Positions 24,300 to 32,947 of a stretch of 37,210 nucleotides of DNA are shown here, one piece after another; within the stretch, counting starts at the first letter, position 1; each line of letters starts with the position of its first letter. Source of the stretch: Bacteroidales bacterium. GTDB lineage: Bacteria; Bacteroidota; Bacteroidia; Bacteroidales; UBA4181. The stretch lies in contig JAISCQ010000089.1 in the NCBI GenBank assembly GCA_031265445.1, positions 1-37,210 of the forward strand, given 5' to 3'. Both the position numbers and the translations under genes were made by a program. The notes below the pieces were generated by a model, which made no database searches, was not told the origin of the DNA, and worked only from the letters and a program-made list of their open reading frames with translations.

Positions 24300-25095
24300 T
24301 TTTATTGAATTGACCTATAAGGGAACTCCCTTTTGCGGTTGGCAGTTGCAGCCCAACGGGCCAACCGTGCAGGAGGAGTTGGAGCAGGCGTTCGGAAAGT
24401 TATTGCGCGAACCTGTGCGGCTCACCGGCGCAGGCCGTACGGATGCAGGTGTACACGCCCTCCGGTATGTGGCGCATTTCGATGCTTCGCGCGATGATTT
24501 GCATACGGACGCTTTACTCATCAACAAAATCAATGGGATCATACCGCGCGAGATTGCCGTTTACCGTATAGCAGCCGTCCCGCCTGATGCGCATGCCCGT
24601 TTTGACGCTGTTTCACGCACCTACCATTACCGGATTGCTACGAAGAAGAACCCTTTTACTGTCGATTTGGCTTATCATCTCTACCGTCCGCTGAACATGG
24701 CAAAAATGAACGAAGCGGCAGCTATTTTCCCGGAATACAAGGATTTTACGAGTTTCAGCAAACTGCACGGCAATGCCAAAACGAACCTGTGCGACATCCT
24801 GGCGGCTTACTGGACAGACGACGGCAACGGCGAACTGCGGTTCGTGGTCACGGCCAACCGGTTTCTCCGCAACATGGTGAGGGCAATGGTCGGCACCATG
24901 ATTGAAATTGGACTTGGGAAATACCCGCCTGCCGACATTCGCAGGATTATCCTTGAGAAAAACAGGGGAGCCGCAGGAACCTCAGCGCCGCCGCAGGGAC
25001 TTTATCTGGCAAAAATCGAATACCCTGAAATCCCAGGATATTCATCCGCTGATGTGGAATTGTTGAAACCGTTAATGTTTCCGGCGCCTGATTGA
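24289..25095 (+). CDS. truA: tRNA pseudouridine synthase A
   Basis: A 268-residue enzyme that makes pseudouridine at positions 38-40 of the tRNA anticodon arm. The catalytic Asp is D52 in GAGRTDAGVHALR. YKGTPFCGWQLQPNGPTVQEELE and the C-terminal FLRNMVRAMVGTMIEIG are family signatures. The start is chosen at the TTG at 24289, giving MSRYFIELTYKG, which matches Bacteroidota TruA openings (MxRYFIxLAYDG). Another TTG lies at 24274. No ATG is available, which is unusual for a housekeeping gene. The palindromic repeat at 24222-24299 seems to have replaced or overrun the 5' end. The 3' end overlaps the convergent glycosylase gene by 24 bp. Confidence 0.93.
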   Translation: MSRYFIELTYKGTPFCGWQLQPNGPTVQEELEQAFGKLLREPVRLTGAGRTDAGVHALRYVAHFDASRDDLHTDALLINKINGIIPREIAVYRIAAVPPDAHARFDAVSRTYHYRIATKKNPFTVDLAYHLYRPLNMAKMNEAAAIFPEYKDFTSFSKLHGNAKTNLCDILAAYWTDDGNGELRFVVTANRFLRNMVRAMVGTMIEIGLGKYPPADIRRIILEKNRGAAGTSAPPQGLYLAKIEYPEIPGYSSADVELLKPLMFPAPD

Positions 25096-25647
25096 GTGGT
25101 CGCGCAGATCTTCCTCCTTACCCTCCACAAAGAACCTCCACGGCTTATCCTTCCATTCGCCGGCATAGTCGACGCCAATCCGCGTTCCTGTTGCATACGG
25201 GGGCCTGAAACCATCATCCTCGACCCATATCCGGGACGAAACGGCAGCATCTTCATCATAGAAACTCCTGTCGATCTGTAGTTTGCGGGTAAGCCTGCCC
25301 GGACCGTAAAACCCTTCCAATCCGCGGATCAATACGGCTTGTGGCTCGTTTTCGCGCCCGGTGACGAAATTAAGCATCCAATACATGCCGTAGATGAAAT
25401 ACACATACACAGCGCCGCCCGCATGAAACAGCGCTTCGGTGCGCGCAGTACGGCCCTTGCTCGCATGGCAGGCTAAGTCTTCGGCTCCCCGGTATGCTTC
25501 AGTTTCGGTAATCCGGTAACGAAGCAGCTCCTCTCCTACCCTACAGACCAATATCTTACCGAGTAATTCGGGCGCAACAGCCAACACATCCCGGGTAAAA
25601 AAATCCCCGGTTAACTTTTGACTTTCGACAGGATTTACAGGACGCAT
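25072..25647 (-). CDS. DNA-3-methyladenine glycosylase, AAG/MPG family
   Basis: A 191-residue base-excision repair enzyme that removes alkylated purines. Family motifs: FFTRDVLAVAPELLGKIL (16-33), RYRITETEAYRGAEDLACHAS (43-63) with the likely catalytic Glu E50 and Tyr Y52, YVYFIYGMYWMLNFVTG and VLIRGLEG, then GPGRLTRKL. The length is typical of bacterial AAG proteins. I chose the ATG at 25647; a GTG at 25659 would overlap the upstream gene's stop. It follows the DUF2520 gene by 4 bp and is convergent with truA, overlapping it by 24 bp. Confidence 0.95.
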   Translation of the reverse strand: MRPVNPVESQKLTGDFFTRDVLAVAPELLGKILVCRVGEELLRYRITETEAYRGAEDLACHASKGRTARTEALFHAGGAVYVYFIYGMYWMLNFVTGRENEPQAVLIRGLEGFYGPGRLTRKLQIDRSFYDEDAAVSSRIWVEDDGFRPPYATGTRIGVDYAGEWKDKPWRFFVEGKEEDLRDHSIRRRKH

Positions 25648-25651
25648 CTTT

Positions 25652-26431
25652 TCACTCACCGTTCTTCACTTTCCCGATGTTTTCGCTCAGCATCGCGTAT
25701 ATTGCCTGCCATACGGGATGGGCGGCTAACAGTTCCAAATGTTTGTCCGTCACATGGCGGTCGCCCCTGACGGCGGGACCGGTCTGCACCTGTTGCGGAT
25801 TTCCCGAAGCAATGGCTTTACGGGCAGTCTCAAGCGCCAGGGATGACAGCACGTCGAAGTTGAATCCGACTTGTTGCGCTATCTGTGCGGACAGATGATA
25901 CAGATGATTGACAAAATTACACCCGAACACTGCCGCCAAATGTAACTGCATCCGTTCTTCCGATGAAGCGCAGTAGACTTTTTGTGAAATTGCGCCGGCG
26001 ACCATGCGGAGTTGTTGCAGGCTATCGGGCGTATTGGCTTCAATAAACAGCGGTATGCCGGTAAAATCAACCGGACGCGATTTGGAGAAGGTCTGTAACG
26101 GGTATAAAACCCCGTAGTTGTCTAACTTACCGGAAAAAATATCCATCGGGACACTGCCGGCCGTATGTACAACCAGGCCTGCCGGGTTCAGACTCCCCAA
26201 TACTGATCCGATGGCATCGTCGCTAACAGAAATGATGTATAATGATGCATCATCGACAATACGGCTGATGCTGGCAGTGTACGGCGCTTGCAACAAGCCG
26301 GCAAGCTCCCCGGCCGATGCTTCGGTACGACTATATACCTGAGCTATTTCAAAACCTGCATTTTGCAGGGCTTGAGATAAATGTACAGCAAGGTTTCCCG
26401 CACCGATAAAAACAATCTTCAGATGAAACAT
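25652..26431 (-). CDS. Rossmann-like and DUF2520 domain-containing protein
   Basis: A 259-residue protein. The N-terminal Rossmann fold opens with LKIVFIGAGNLAVHLSQALQ (4-23), a NAD(P)-binding GxGNxA motif. Middle motifs are DASLYIISVSDDAIGSV and VVHTAGSVPMDIF. The C-terminal half is the DUF2520 helical domain (ERMQLHLAAVFGCNFVNHLYHL, then TGPAVRGDRHV). It resembles pyrroline-5-carboxylate-reductase-like oxidoreductases. The family is widespread in Bacteroidota but without a settled reaction. It is immediately upstream of the AAG glycosylase gene. Confidence 0.93.
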   Translation of the reverse strand: MFHLKIVFIGAGNLAVHLSQALQNAGFEIAQVYSRTEASAGELAGLLQAPYTASISRIVDDASLYIISVSDDAIGSVLGSLNPAGLVVHTAGSVPMDIFSGKLDNYGVLYPLQTFSKSRPVDFTGIPLFIEANTPDSLQQLRMVAGAISQKVYCASSEERMQLHLAAVFGCNFVNHLYHLSAQIAQQVGFNFDVLSSLALETARKAIASGNPQQVQTGPAVRGDRHVTDKHLELLAAHPVWQAIYAMLSENIGKVKNGE

Positions 26432-26477
26432 AACCCTTGTGAGTTCACTGGTTTAGCATAACAATTTTAATCAACTG

Positions 26478-27056
26478 CTATTTTACCCTTTTCGGGTTGT
26501 TGTTGATAAATTCTTTCCAACTTTTGGCCTTGCTATCGCCGACTGAGGTTATCGGTGCATCCGGGTCCGGAGACTTGTCCTTTTGGTAAAAATGGCATAC
26601 GGCGGCAGCCAATCCGTCGGTAGCATCGAGATCGGCAGGCATTTCGGAGATGGCGAACATTCTTTGGAGCAACGCTGCCACCTGTTCCTTCGAGGCATTA
26701 CCCTGTCCGGTGATCGCCAGTTTGATCTTCCGCGGGGCATATTCGTATATGTCGAGCGAACGCGACAGGGCTGCTGCAATAGCTGTTCCCTGCGCGCGCC
26801 CTAATTTGAGCATCGATTGCACGTTTTTCCCGTAGAAAGGCGCTTCGACCGCAAGTTCGGCGGGATGAAACTGGTCGATCAGCCCGATAACGCGGTTGAA
26901 AATGACTTTCAGCTTTGTGTAATGGTCGTCGTACTTGTGCAATTCAAGTACGCCCAGAGCCAACAGTTCCGCCTTACGGATGCTTTGCTCCCGGATCAGC
27001 CCGTATCCCATGATGGTGGTTCCGGGGTCGATGCCTAAGATGATTCGTTCCGACAT
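26478..27056 (-). CDS. ruvC: Holliday junction resolvase RuvC
   Basis: A 192-residue endonuclease that cuts Holliday junctions at the end of homologous recombination with RuvAB. Acidic catalytic residues are visible: D10 in [14 protein letters not shown], the Glu in [19 protein letters not shown], and the Asp pair in [31 protein letters not shown] is the DNA-binding loop region. The start at 27056 ([10 protein letters not shown]) gives family length. The frame stays open to 27230, but that 58-codon extension is not RuvC-like. Genes for RuvA and RuvB are not nearby, which is normal in this phylum. Confidence 0.96.
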   Translation of the reverse strand: MSERIILGIDPGTTIMGYGLIREQSIRKAELLALGVLELHKYDDHYTKLKVIFNRVIGLIDQFHPAELAVEAPFYGKNVQSMLKLGRAQGTAIAAALSRSLDIYEYAPRKIKLAITGQGNASKEQVAALLQRMFAISEMPADLDATDGLAAAVCHFYQKDKSPDPDAPITSVGDSKAKSWKEFINNNPKRVK

Positions 27057-27222
27057 TTTTGGGTTTTGAGTTTCAATTTTCTTTAAGACGGTTACATTCG
27101 GTTCTGATATTTTCGGATCGCCAACAGTACAACCAAAAGTATATTTTTGAGTTTCCCGGTCGCCACCGTAAGAAGTCTTATCTCTGAGCTTTGAGTTCTC
27201 CTGACCATTTTTATGAGCATAA

Positions 27223-28431
27223 CTAATCAAATTCCGGCACCCTGATCTGCAACGTGTTTACAGGAACCAGATTGACATTTTTGTAATAAAAACTGATAAT
27301 TTCGCCATATTTAAAGCCACGGCGCGCCATTTCCATGGCGCCTTCCTGACACAGCCCCACCCCGTGCCCGTAACCACGGCCCCGGAACAGCACGTTACCA
27401 TCTTCCACCGCGATGGAAAAGAACGTCGAGCGTAACTGCCAATCGGTTCGTATTTGCCGTACAGGCATCGTAAATTTATTGACCGTGTAATTCGGAATCC
27501 GCCGGAGTTGCTGGAAGCTGAAATCGGTTACGACATCCGGATTGAGCTTGTAACCGTTTTTTACCAGGTAACTGATCCAGTCGTCAAGCGAAACGGTCTT
27601 TTGCCAGCGGGCATTGGATGACGAACTGCAATACGGATCAGCAACAGGCGCCAGGTAGGGCAGGTTGTTTTGCCATGCGTTCTGCGCCGACTCGGTTTCA
27701 CCGCCGCAGTTGGAATGGAATGTCGCCAGGATGGGTTTCGAATCCTTGCGGTCGGTAAGGATGATACCCTGGGTAGCCGCCACGGCGGGAAGTATGTTCC
27801 GTCCGCGGCATTGTCCTTTGTATGCCTGGCAATGCACTTCGTCGCACAGATGGAAGCCTTCGTTTTCGTGCCGGTCGATATGTCCGTACAAGTAAGTACG
27901 GCAAATAATAGCCTTGGCCTTGTAAAACTCGCGGGCCCTCCCCTGCCCTGCTTCGGCCTCGATCACGCCGGCAATGTAACGTTCCTCATCAACCCGGTTG
28001 ATCAACTGTATCCGGTCGATATCAGCGGCCAAACTGACGGCCTCCTCGTAGTTACGGGCCTCTGCCTGAGGCGATACCGGCCTTAGACGAACAATAGCCG
28101 AACTGTCAACGCCCTGCACGGTCACGTGTTTGAATGATCCTGTTTGCCCCTGCATATTGCTGATCCATATCCCGCCGTCGCACAAAGTCGCATAAACAGC
28201 TTGCCCCGCAGCAATGGTATATTGTACGCCGCCATCGACCGATACGATCAACGGCCCGTTGTAGGCGCTCACCACTACGCTGCGCACCTGCAGGCTATTG
28301 TAGAGGCTCACCCATATCGAACGCCCGTGAAGATTGCTGCACAGCAATAACATAACGAAGCACGCAAATGCATGCAACGTACTAAAGATTGTGTTCTTCG
28401 AACAAAAAATACCTGATAACAAATGATTCAA
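27223..28431 (-). CDS. SpoIID/LytB domain protein
   Basis: A 402-residue protein with an N-terminal hydrophobic export segment ([15 protein letters not shown]). The SpoIID domain spans about 130-395. [32 protein letters not shown] carries the conserved catalytic-region Glu, [12 protein letters not shown] follows, and [22 protein letters not shown] matches GxGxGHGVGxxQxGA. SpoIID enzymes are lytic transglycosylases acting on peptidoglycan glycan strands lacking stem peptides, best known in spore engulfment. Bacteroidota do not sporulate, so here it likely serves cell-wall remodelling or division. A well-placed -7 element and a long hairpin with a T-run precede the gene. Confidence 0.92.
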   Translation of the reverse strand: MNHLLSGIFCSKNTIFSTLHAFACFVMLLLCSNLHGRSIWVSLYNSLQVRSVVVSAYNGPLIVSVDGGVQYTIAAGQAVYATLCDGGIWISNMQGQTGSFKHVTVQGVDSSAIVRLRPVSPQAEARNYEEAVSLAADIDRIQLINRVDEERYIAGVIEAEAGQGRAREFYKAKAIICRTYLYGHIDRHENEGFHLCDEVHCQAYKGQCRGRNILPAVAATQGIILTDRKDSKPILATFHSNCGGETESAQNAWQNNLPYLAPVADPYCSSSSNARWQKTVSLDDWISYLVKNGYKLNPDVVTDFSFQQLRRIPNYTVNKFTMPVRQIRTDWQLRSTFFSIAVEDGNVLFRGRGYGHGVGLCQEGAMEMARRGFKYGEIISFYYKNVNLVPVNTLQIRVPEFD

Positions 28432-28465
28432 AGGGAACGAAAAATTACCTAAATTTCTAAGATAG

Positions 28466-28536
28466 AAAAAGCATGTATCAGATATAATGTTTATTTTAGG
28501 GTGTTAAAACATAAAAAGACATCACTTGATACATGC
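28466..28536 (-). promoter_or_regulatory. Leader hairpin with T-run upstream of the SpoIID gene (attenuator-like)
   Basis: On the minus strand GCATGTATCA (28536-28527) pairs perfectly with TGATACATGC (28480-28471), and TTTTT (28470-28466) follows at once. Inside, ATGTTT and AAACAT form a second stem. The predicted transcription start (about 28535, from the -7 element at 28541-28548) coincides with the first base of the hairpin. The RNA would therefore begin as a 66-base hairpin ending in U5, 35 bases before the ATG. It could be a leader attenuator, a small terminated RNA, or another palindromic repeat. Confidence 0.5.
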
Positions 28537-28540
28537 GCAA

Positions 28541-28548
28541 CAAAGGTA
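28541..28548 (-). promoter_or_regulatory. -7 element for the SpoIID gene
   Basis: Reads TACCTTTG on the minus strand, an exact TAnnTTTG match, with the leader hairpin starting 5 bp downstream. The -33 region shows only TTCT-type partial matches. Confidence 0.5.
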
Positions 28549-28581
28549 ATAAAATAGCTTTACAGAAGAACGTATCACCGG

Positions 28582-28604
28582 CTATTCGAAAAAATGTCGA
28601 ATAG
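28582..28604. other. CTATTCGA/TCGAATAG hairpin after the GH5 gene
   Basis: Perfect 8-bp arms with a 7-base loop, 32 bp beyond the GH5 stop on the minus strand. T-runs sit before the stem and in the loop rather than after it, so it is not a standard terminator. It may stabilise the 3' end of the GH operon mRNA. Confidence 0.45.
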
Positions 28605-28635
28605 AAAAAATCCCTGTGGAAAATCCTGAACGAAA

Positions 28636-29877
28636 CTATGGCGCCATCCCCAATGCCCTGGTATATCCTTCGTTTTTCCGGCTATTGGCAAACTTCATGT
28701 TTTCGAGCAGATCGGTCAACGCTTTGCGTACCAAGGCCTGATCGGGACGCGCTTCACGAATCTTGCCGAAACTGCTCCGGTCTTTCTTGGTGTATTCCAC
28801 TACCATATTCCAGTTTTCGGGCGGTGAAATGATCATCATGCAGGCTCCACGGGCCATTTTCTTATATGGCCAGTAATGCCAGCCGATGTTGTTGCGTTCC
28901 ATCAGGCGGCGCCACGAACCCACCCACTGGTCGTTGTTTTCACCCGTTTCGCCCATGTACATCGGCAGGTTCACCCTGTCGCGGAAATCAACGAAATCCT
29001 GGATATTGTTTTGCAGCGTGTCGCACCAGTAGCGATGGCAGGTGTACATGATCCTGTCGTCGAACTTCCAGTCGGAAAACACGCTGAAATTGCTGTTCCA
29101 CTGTGCGCCGGCCAACAGCACGATATGGTTTTTGTCCGCTTCGCGGATGGCTGCCGTACATCTTTTATAGAAAGGCTCGAGGGCAGCGTTCAGGTGCGGG
29201 TAATCTTCCTTGAAATAGTGTGCAATCGGTTCGTTCAGCAGATCATAGCCCAGCACGATCGTATCGCTGGCATACCGTTGTGCGATCCGTTTCCAGATGT
29301 CGCAACACAGCGCCTGGCTTTCCTCGCTGTCGAACAGCCACGGGTAGCCGTAGCTGTCGTCGATATTATCGCCCGTTTGCCCGCCCGGCGCATCGTGCAT
29401 GTCGAAAATCACATACAGGCCTTCCGCCCGGCACCAGTCTAACAGTTGGTCAATGATTTCGAAACCGTTTTGATTGCCGGTCGATCCCATATAATCCTCA
29501 TCGGTAAACAGCTTGTAATGAAACGGAATACGGATGGAATTCATGCCTGTTTGCCTGATGTAAGCAATATCTTCCCGCGTGATGTAATTCTTTTTGAACT
29601 CGCGCCAGAACCAGGCGGTGAAATCCGGGCCAACCAGTTCGCAAAACGCATCGTTGATGGTGCGGTAACAGTTCACATTGCTGAAAAAGAACATGTAACC
29701 CTCCGGGTTGAGCCAGTTGCCGAGGTTGATGCCCTGTATCAGGAACTTTTTCCCGTCGGGCGTTACTAAATCCGGCCCGCTGATACGGATAAACCGGTCG
29801 GGATTGGCAATCGACTTGTTGTTCCCGCACAAAACGAGCGCCAGTACCAACAATAGAGTATAAATAAAGTGTTTCAT
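28636..29877 (-). CDS. GH5 family glycoside hydrolase, exported
   Basis: A 413-residue enzyme of the cellulase (GH5) superfamily. Residues 1-25 are a signal peptide. Motifs in order: LIQGINLGNWLNPEGYMF (46-63), GMNSIRIPFHY (111-121), VIFDMHDAPGGQTGDN, GYDLLNEPIAHYF with acid/base E216, and YMGETGEND-type with nucleophile E310. The order and spacing fit a TIM-barrel retaining hydrolase. Substrate within GH5 (glucan, mannan, glycoprotein-type) cannot be fixed by eye. The start at 29877 gives the signal peptide; the frame is open upstream to 30036 but overlaps the previous gene. It lies 88 bp downstream of the beta-helix/propeller gene, as third gene of the minus-strand operon. Confidence 0.92.
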   Translation of the reverse strand: MKHFIYTLLLVLALVLCGNNKSIANPDRFIRISGPDLVTPDGKKFLIQGINLGNWLNPEGYMFFFSNVNCYRTINDAFCELVGPDFTAWFWREFKKNYITREDIAYIRQTGMNSIRIPFHYKLFTDEDYMGSTGNQNGFEIIDQLLDWCRAEGLYVIFDMHDAPGGQTGDNIDDSYGYPWLFDSEESQALCCDIWKRIAQRYASDTIVLGYDLLNEPIAHYFKEDYPHLNAALEPFYKRCTAAIREADKNHIVLLAGAQWNSNFSVFSDWKFDDRIMYTCHRYWCDTLQNNIQDFVDFRDRVNLPMYMGETGENNDQWVGSWRRLMERNNIGWHYWPYKKMARGACMMIISPPENWNMVVEYTKKDRSSFGKIREARPDQALVRKALTDLLENMKFANSRKNEGYTRALGMAP

Positions 29878-29965
29878 CGGATATTGGTTTTTAATTGATT
29901 TCGTCGAGTTCGTAAACCCGGCTGATGATTTTTGACTGGATGGTTTTCTATTGTCGAACATTGTA

Positions 29966-32947
29966 TTATTTGATTTTAACTGAAAACAAAGAATGATGCG
30001 AATTAATGAACAGTATATCCTTATCCTTTCCGCCAAACGCCATGGTCAGCGGCCTTTCGGGAACATTGATCTGCCCGGTGCGCTTGCCGGTCTTATCATA
30101 AATATAAACCTGTCCGTCTGCTACGTAAAGGTTCCCGTCCTTATCCAGGGCGGAACCAAATTCGCCTGCCTCCACGAAATAGCTCATGCCGGAAAGAGTC
30201 CCGTCGGCGGCAACATCCATCCGTACCATGCGCTTGTCGTATTCGTCGGCGGCATAGAACGGTTTTCCCGGGAAGGCTTCCAATACGGCGCAGGCACGCG
30301 CCAGATCGTACTGGCAGGGGATAATCGTCACCCCGTCGGGCGCGACAAAACACTCCTGCGGCCGGGAGATCGCTACCGTATTGAAATCGTGGTAGTCGCG
30401 CCAGCGGTTGGCCGGATACAGGGCTTTATGTATTCCGGCCACCGAATCCATCGGCATTTTGCGCAGCAGTCCCATACTTTCTTCGACCTTGTCGGGATTG
30501 ATGGAATATACCCACGTGGCAAATCCCGAATTACCCCATCCGCTGAATGATGTACCGCCGGCATCGGGCAGTTGCCGCACCGATTCCTGTTTCCCGTCCA
30601 CCATGTAGCCGGGTTGCGGATTGTAGCGGAACACTACCAGCAGGTTGTCCTTTGTGTCGCAGGCAAGCGACAAAGGTTCCCACGGGAAATCGGCCAGCGG
30701 GCTTACCGTGTTGGTTTCCGCAGACCATTTATAGAGGCGGCGCAGGCGTTGTTCGCAGAAATATATGTTGCCCTTGCTGTCGCCGGCTGTACCCTGTGCA
30801 AATTCGAAACCGGCAGCATGCTGCTGCACTTTCCCGGCAAGGTTGATGTCTAAAGGCGTTGTCCTCTTTTCCTTTCCGGATATATACAGCCTCGTAAATT
30901 CCCACGGACGCACCTCCAATCCGGTATTGGCATCATACAGGGGAAGCGCCGCGGCATATTTTGTTTGCGCATAGTTGTGTACGTTCAGCATCTCGATGCC
31001 GCGGCAATTCCATGTACGAACGGAATACGGGTAAGGCGTGTTGACACGGATCACCTGGAACATGTACAGGTTGGCAAACACCATATCCGAACAGTTATCC
31101 AGCTCAAGCGGCTGGCAGTAGCGGCTTTCCCGGCTTTCTTCCTCCAACTGGAAGGCATACACTTTCCAGTTGGATACATGGCTGAAACGCGCTTCGTTCC
31201 GCACATGATGTTCTATCGACATGGCATAGATACGGCCTTCGGTGGATGTATTGCTGACGTACACCCCATTCGTGCAGTACGTGCTGGCCGTCCATATATC
31301 CTTAAAGGTTCCCCCGCCGCCGCTGGTGATCCAGAGACTCCAGTACTGGTTGTCCCATGCGTAATCCATCCCCTGCGCCGCTGCCGGTTTCGAGGGCGAA
31401 CTGATTCCTTGCGGCGTTCCCCGCCACGGCTGTTGCGGGCCTTTGTTCATACCGCCGTGCCCGCCCATGAATTTCACATCGTTCATGTACGAACGCGCTC
31501 CGGCCATCCATTTACATCCGACTGCCCGGTAATTGTACGCGCCGGTGTTCAGACCCAGACCGTTAACAATGTTCATCCCGTCGCGGGGCGTTTCCACCAG
31601 CGCCACCGGCGACCCGAAACCGCTGAATGCCGGCGTACTTTCCTTCAATATCAGCTGCGTGGAAACAGGGTTCAGCCCGATGAGGCTGGTGTTGGCCTGC
31701 AAGACCAATGGTTCCGAAATGATGTACCATCCCTGCGGCACATATATATTGGCATGTTTCCTGATGGCTTCCCGGAACGCTTCCGTATCGTCCGTTTCGT
31801 TATCCCCCCTGGCCCCCAAATCCTGTATGTTCACCCATGCGGATATATCCGGCAAGGCGGGAATATCGCTTTCCGCCATGGGCGGCAGTCCGGTAAGCTC
31901 CTCCATCGCCGCGTCCGTACGTATTTCGGGTTCGGCGGCCAGGTTGTCGATGTGCAGACCGTGCGTGTAATGCGTCACCCGGTATATCTTTCCCTTACCA
32001 TTGGTGATCGTTTCGCTGCGGCGATATTTCACCAGCACGGGCACATTGCGGCAATCCACATTTTTCAGACTGATCTGGTTGCCTGCATTGTTCTCGTTGC
32101 TGACAACAATTGCCGGTCCGCTGACATTGTCGAACAGGCAGTTTTCAAGAAAAAGCCGGTCGGAATAGTTCGGCTCGATATCCAGCACGGTCGGAACATT
32201 CCTGGCGTGTAGCCGTACGATGGTCAACCCGCCTTCCTGCGTTCTGATGGCAGCCTTTTTCTGCTTCTCGAAATAAGTATCCACCATCATCATCGGCCAG
32301 CCCGGCGATGCCTTGGTGGTGTAGATGCCGTAGTCGCCGCCGTAAAAGCGGACGTTGTGCATCTCGTTGCCCACCTCGAAAAGGCCCGCCTTGCCGTTGC
32401 CAATCTGTATGTCGATGTGCGAAACGAAGCTGTGCTGCGCAAAGTGCGTCCGTAAGGCCACCGCGTGCGGGTTGCCGTCTTCTATTTTCAGGTTGATGTT
32501 CGACATGGCGCTGTAAAAAGTGCTCGCCCCGGCATCGGCAACCTGCCTGCCTTCTTCCGGAACGCTGTTCACGAACCAGAACATGTAACCCGCACGTCCC
32601 TTGTCCCCGGGCGCTTCCTGCTGGAATCCCGGAGAGTTCTTTGACAGCACGACGAGCGGCCGTTCCTTCCCGTAGCCAATCAAGCGGATGGCCCGCGGGA
32701 TATAGATGGTTTTCGAAATCCGGTAAACGCCTTCGGGAATGAATACGATACCGAACCCGTATTCTTTCTTCACCTGATTGATGGCTTCCTGCAATTCGCG
32801 GCTTACATCCTTCTTTCCGTCGGATACCGGGAAATAGAAAGCCTCCCTGTCGACGGGCTTTTGCCGGTACGCGGAAGCGCCGTCCTGCGCCGGCAGGTTC
32901 GCTGCGGATAAGGCCAATAACAGGCAGCATGTGATGAGTTTATTCAT
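29966..32947 (-). CDS. Exported two-beta-helix (pectate lyase 3 / GH28-55-like) protein with C-terminal beta-propeller
   Basis: A 993-residue protein with a 20-residue signal peptide. Residues 49-93 (SRELQEAINQ... GIVFIPEGVYRIS, IRLIGYG) open one Pectate_lyase_3-type right-handed beta-helix. Residues 380-425 (NETDDTEAFREAIRKHANIYVPQGWYIIS, SLIGL) open a second. Two such helices resemble GH55 beta-1,3-glucanases and related rhamnogalacturonase/epimerase-like proteins. From about 715 to the end, phrases such as GDSKGNIYFCEQRLRRLYKW and SALDKDGNLYVADGQVYIYD indicate a six-bladed SMP-30/NHL-type propeller. The join of both folds in one chain is unusual. The start overlaps the GH20-like stop (ATGA), so the two are coupled. 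The reaction is unknown. Confidence 0.88.
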   Translation of the reverse strand: MNKLITCCLLLALSAANLPAQDGASAYRQKPVDREAFYFPVSDGKKDVSRELQEAINQVKKEYGFGIVFIPEGVYRISKTIYIPRAIRLIGYGKERPLVVLSKNSPGFQQEAPGDKGRAGYMFWFVNSVPEEGRQVADAGASTFYSAMSNINLKIEDGNPHAVALRTHFAQHSFVSHIDIQIGNGKAGLFEVGNEMHNVRFYGGDYGIYTTKASPGWPMMMVDTYFEKQKKAAIRTQEGGLTIVRLHARNVPTVLDIEPNYSDRLFLENCLFDNVSGPAIVVSNENNAGNQISLKNVDCRNVPVLVKYRRSETITNGKGKIYRVTHYTHGLHIDNLAAEPEIRTDAAMEELTGLPPMAESDIPALPDISAWVNIQDLGARGDNETDDTEAFREAIRKHANIYVPQGWYIISEPLVLQANTSLIGLNPVSTQLILKESTPAFSGFGSPVALVETPRDGMNIVNGLGLNTGAYNYRAVGCKWMAGARSYMNDVKFMGGHGGMNKGPQQPWRGTPQGISSPSKPAAAQGMDYAWDNQYWSLWITSGGGGTFKDIWTASTYCTNGVYVSNTSTEGRIYAMSIEHHVRNEARFSHVSNWKVYAFQLEEESRESRYCQPLELDNCSDMVFANLYMFQVIRVNTPYPYSVRTWNCRGIEMLNVHNYAQTKYAAALPLYDANTGLEVRPWEFTRLYISGKEKRTTPLDINLAGKVQQHAAGFEFAQGTAGDSKGNIYFCEQRLRRLYKWSAETNTVSPLADFPWEPLSLACDTKDNLLVVFRYNPQPGYMVDGKQESVRQLPDAGGTSFSGWGNSGFATWVYSINPDKVEESMGLLRKMPMDSVAGIHKALYPANRWRDYHDFNTVAISRPQECFVAPDGVTIIPCQYDLARACAVLEAFPGKPFYAADEYDKRMVRMDVAADGTLSGMSYFVEAGEFGSALDKDGNLYVADGQVYIYDKTGKRTGQINVPERPLTMAFGGKDKDILFINSHHSLFSVKIK

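Noticed and set aside
27057-27230. 58-codon N-terminal extension of RuvC
   Set aside because: RuvC starts with the DPG motif about ten residues in, as given by the ATG at 27056. The extension has no similarity to RuvC.
28582-28604. Rho-independent terminator of the GH5 operon
   Set aside because: The stem is good, but T-runs lie before and within it, not after it, on the minus strand.
30965-32212. Long plus-strand open frame opposite the beta-helix/propeller gene
   Set aside because: No signal or domain content. The minus-strand protein is clearly real and in an operon.
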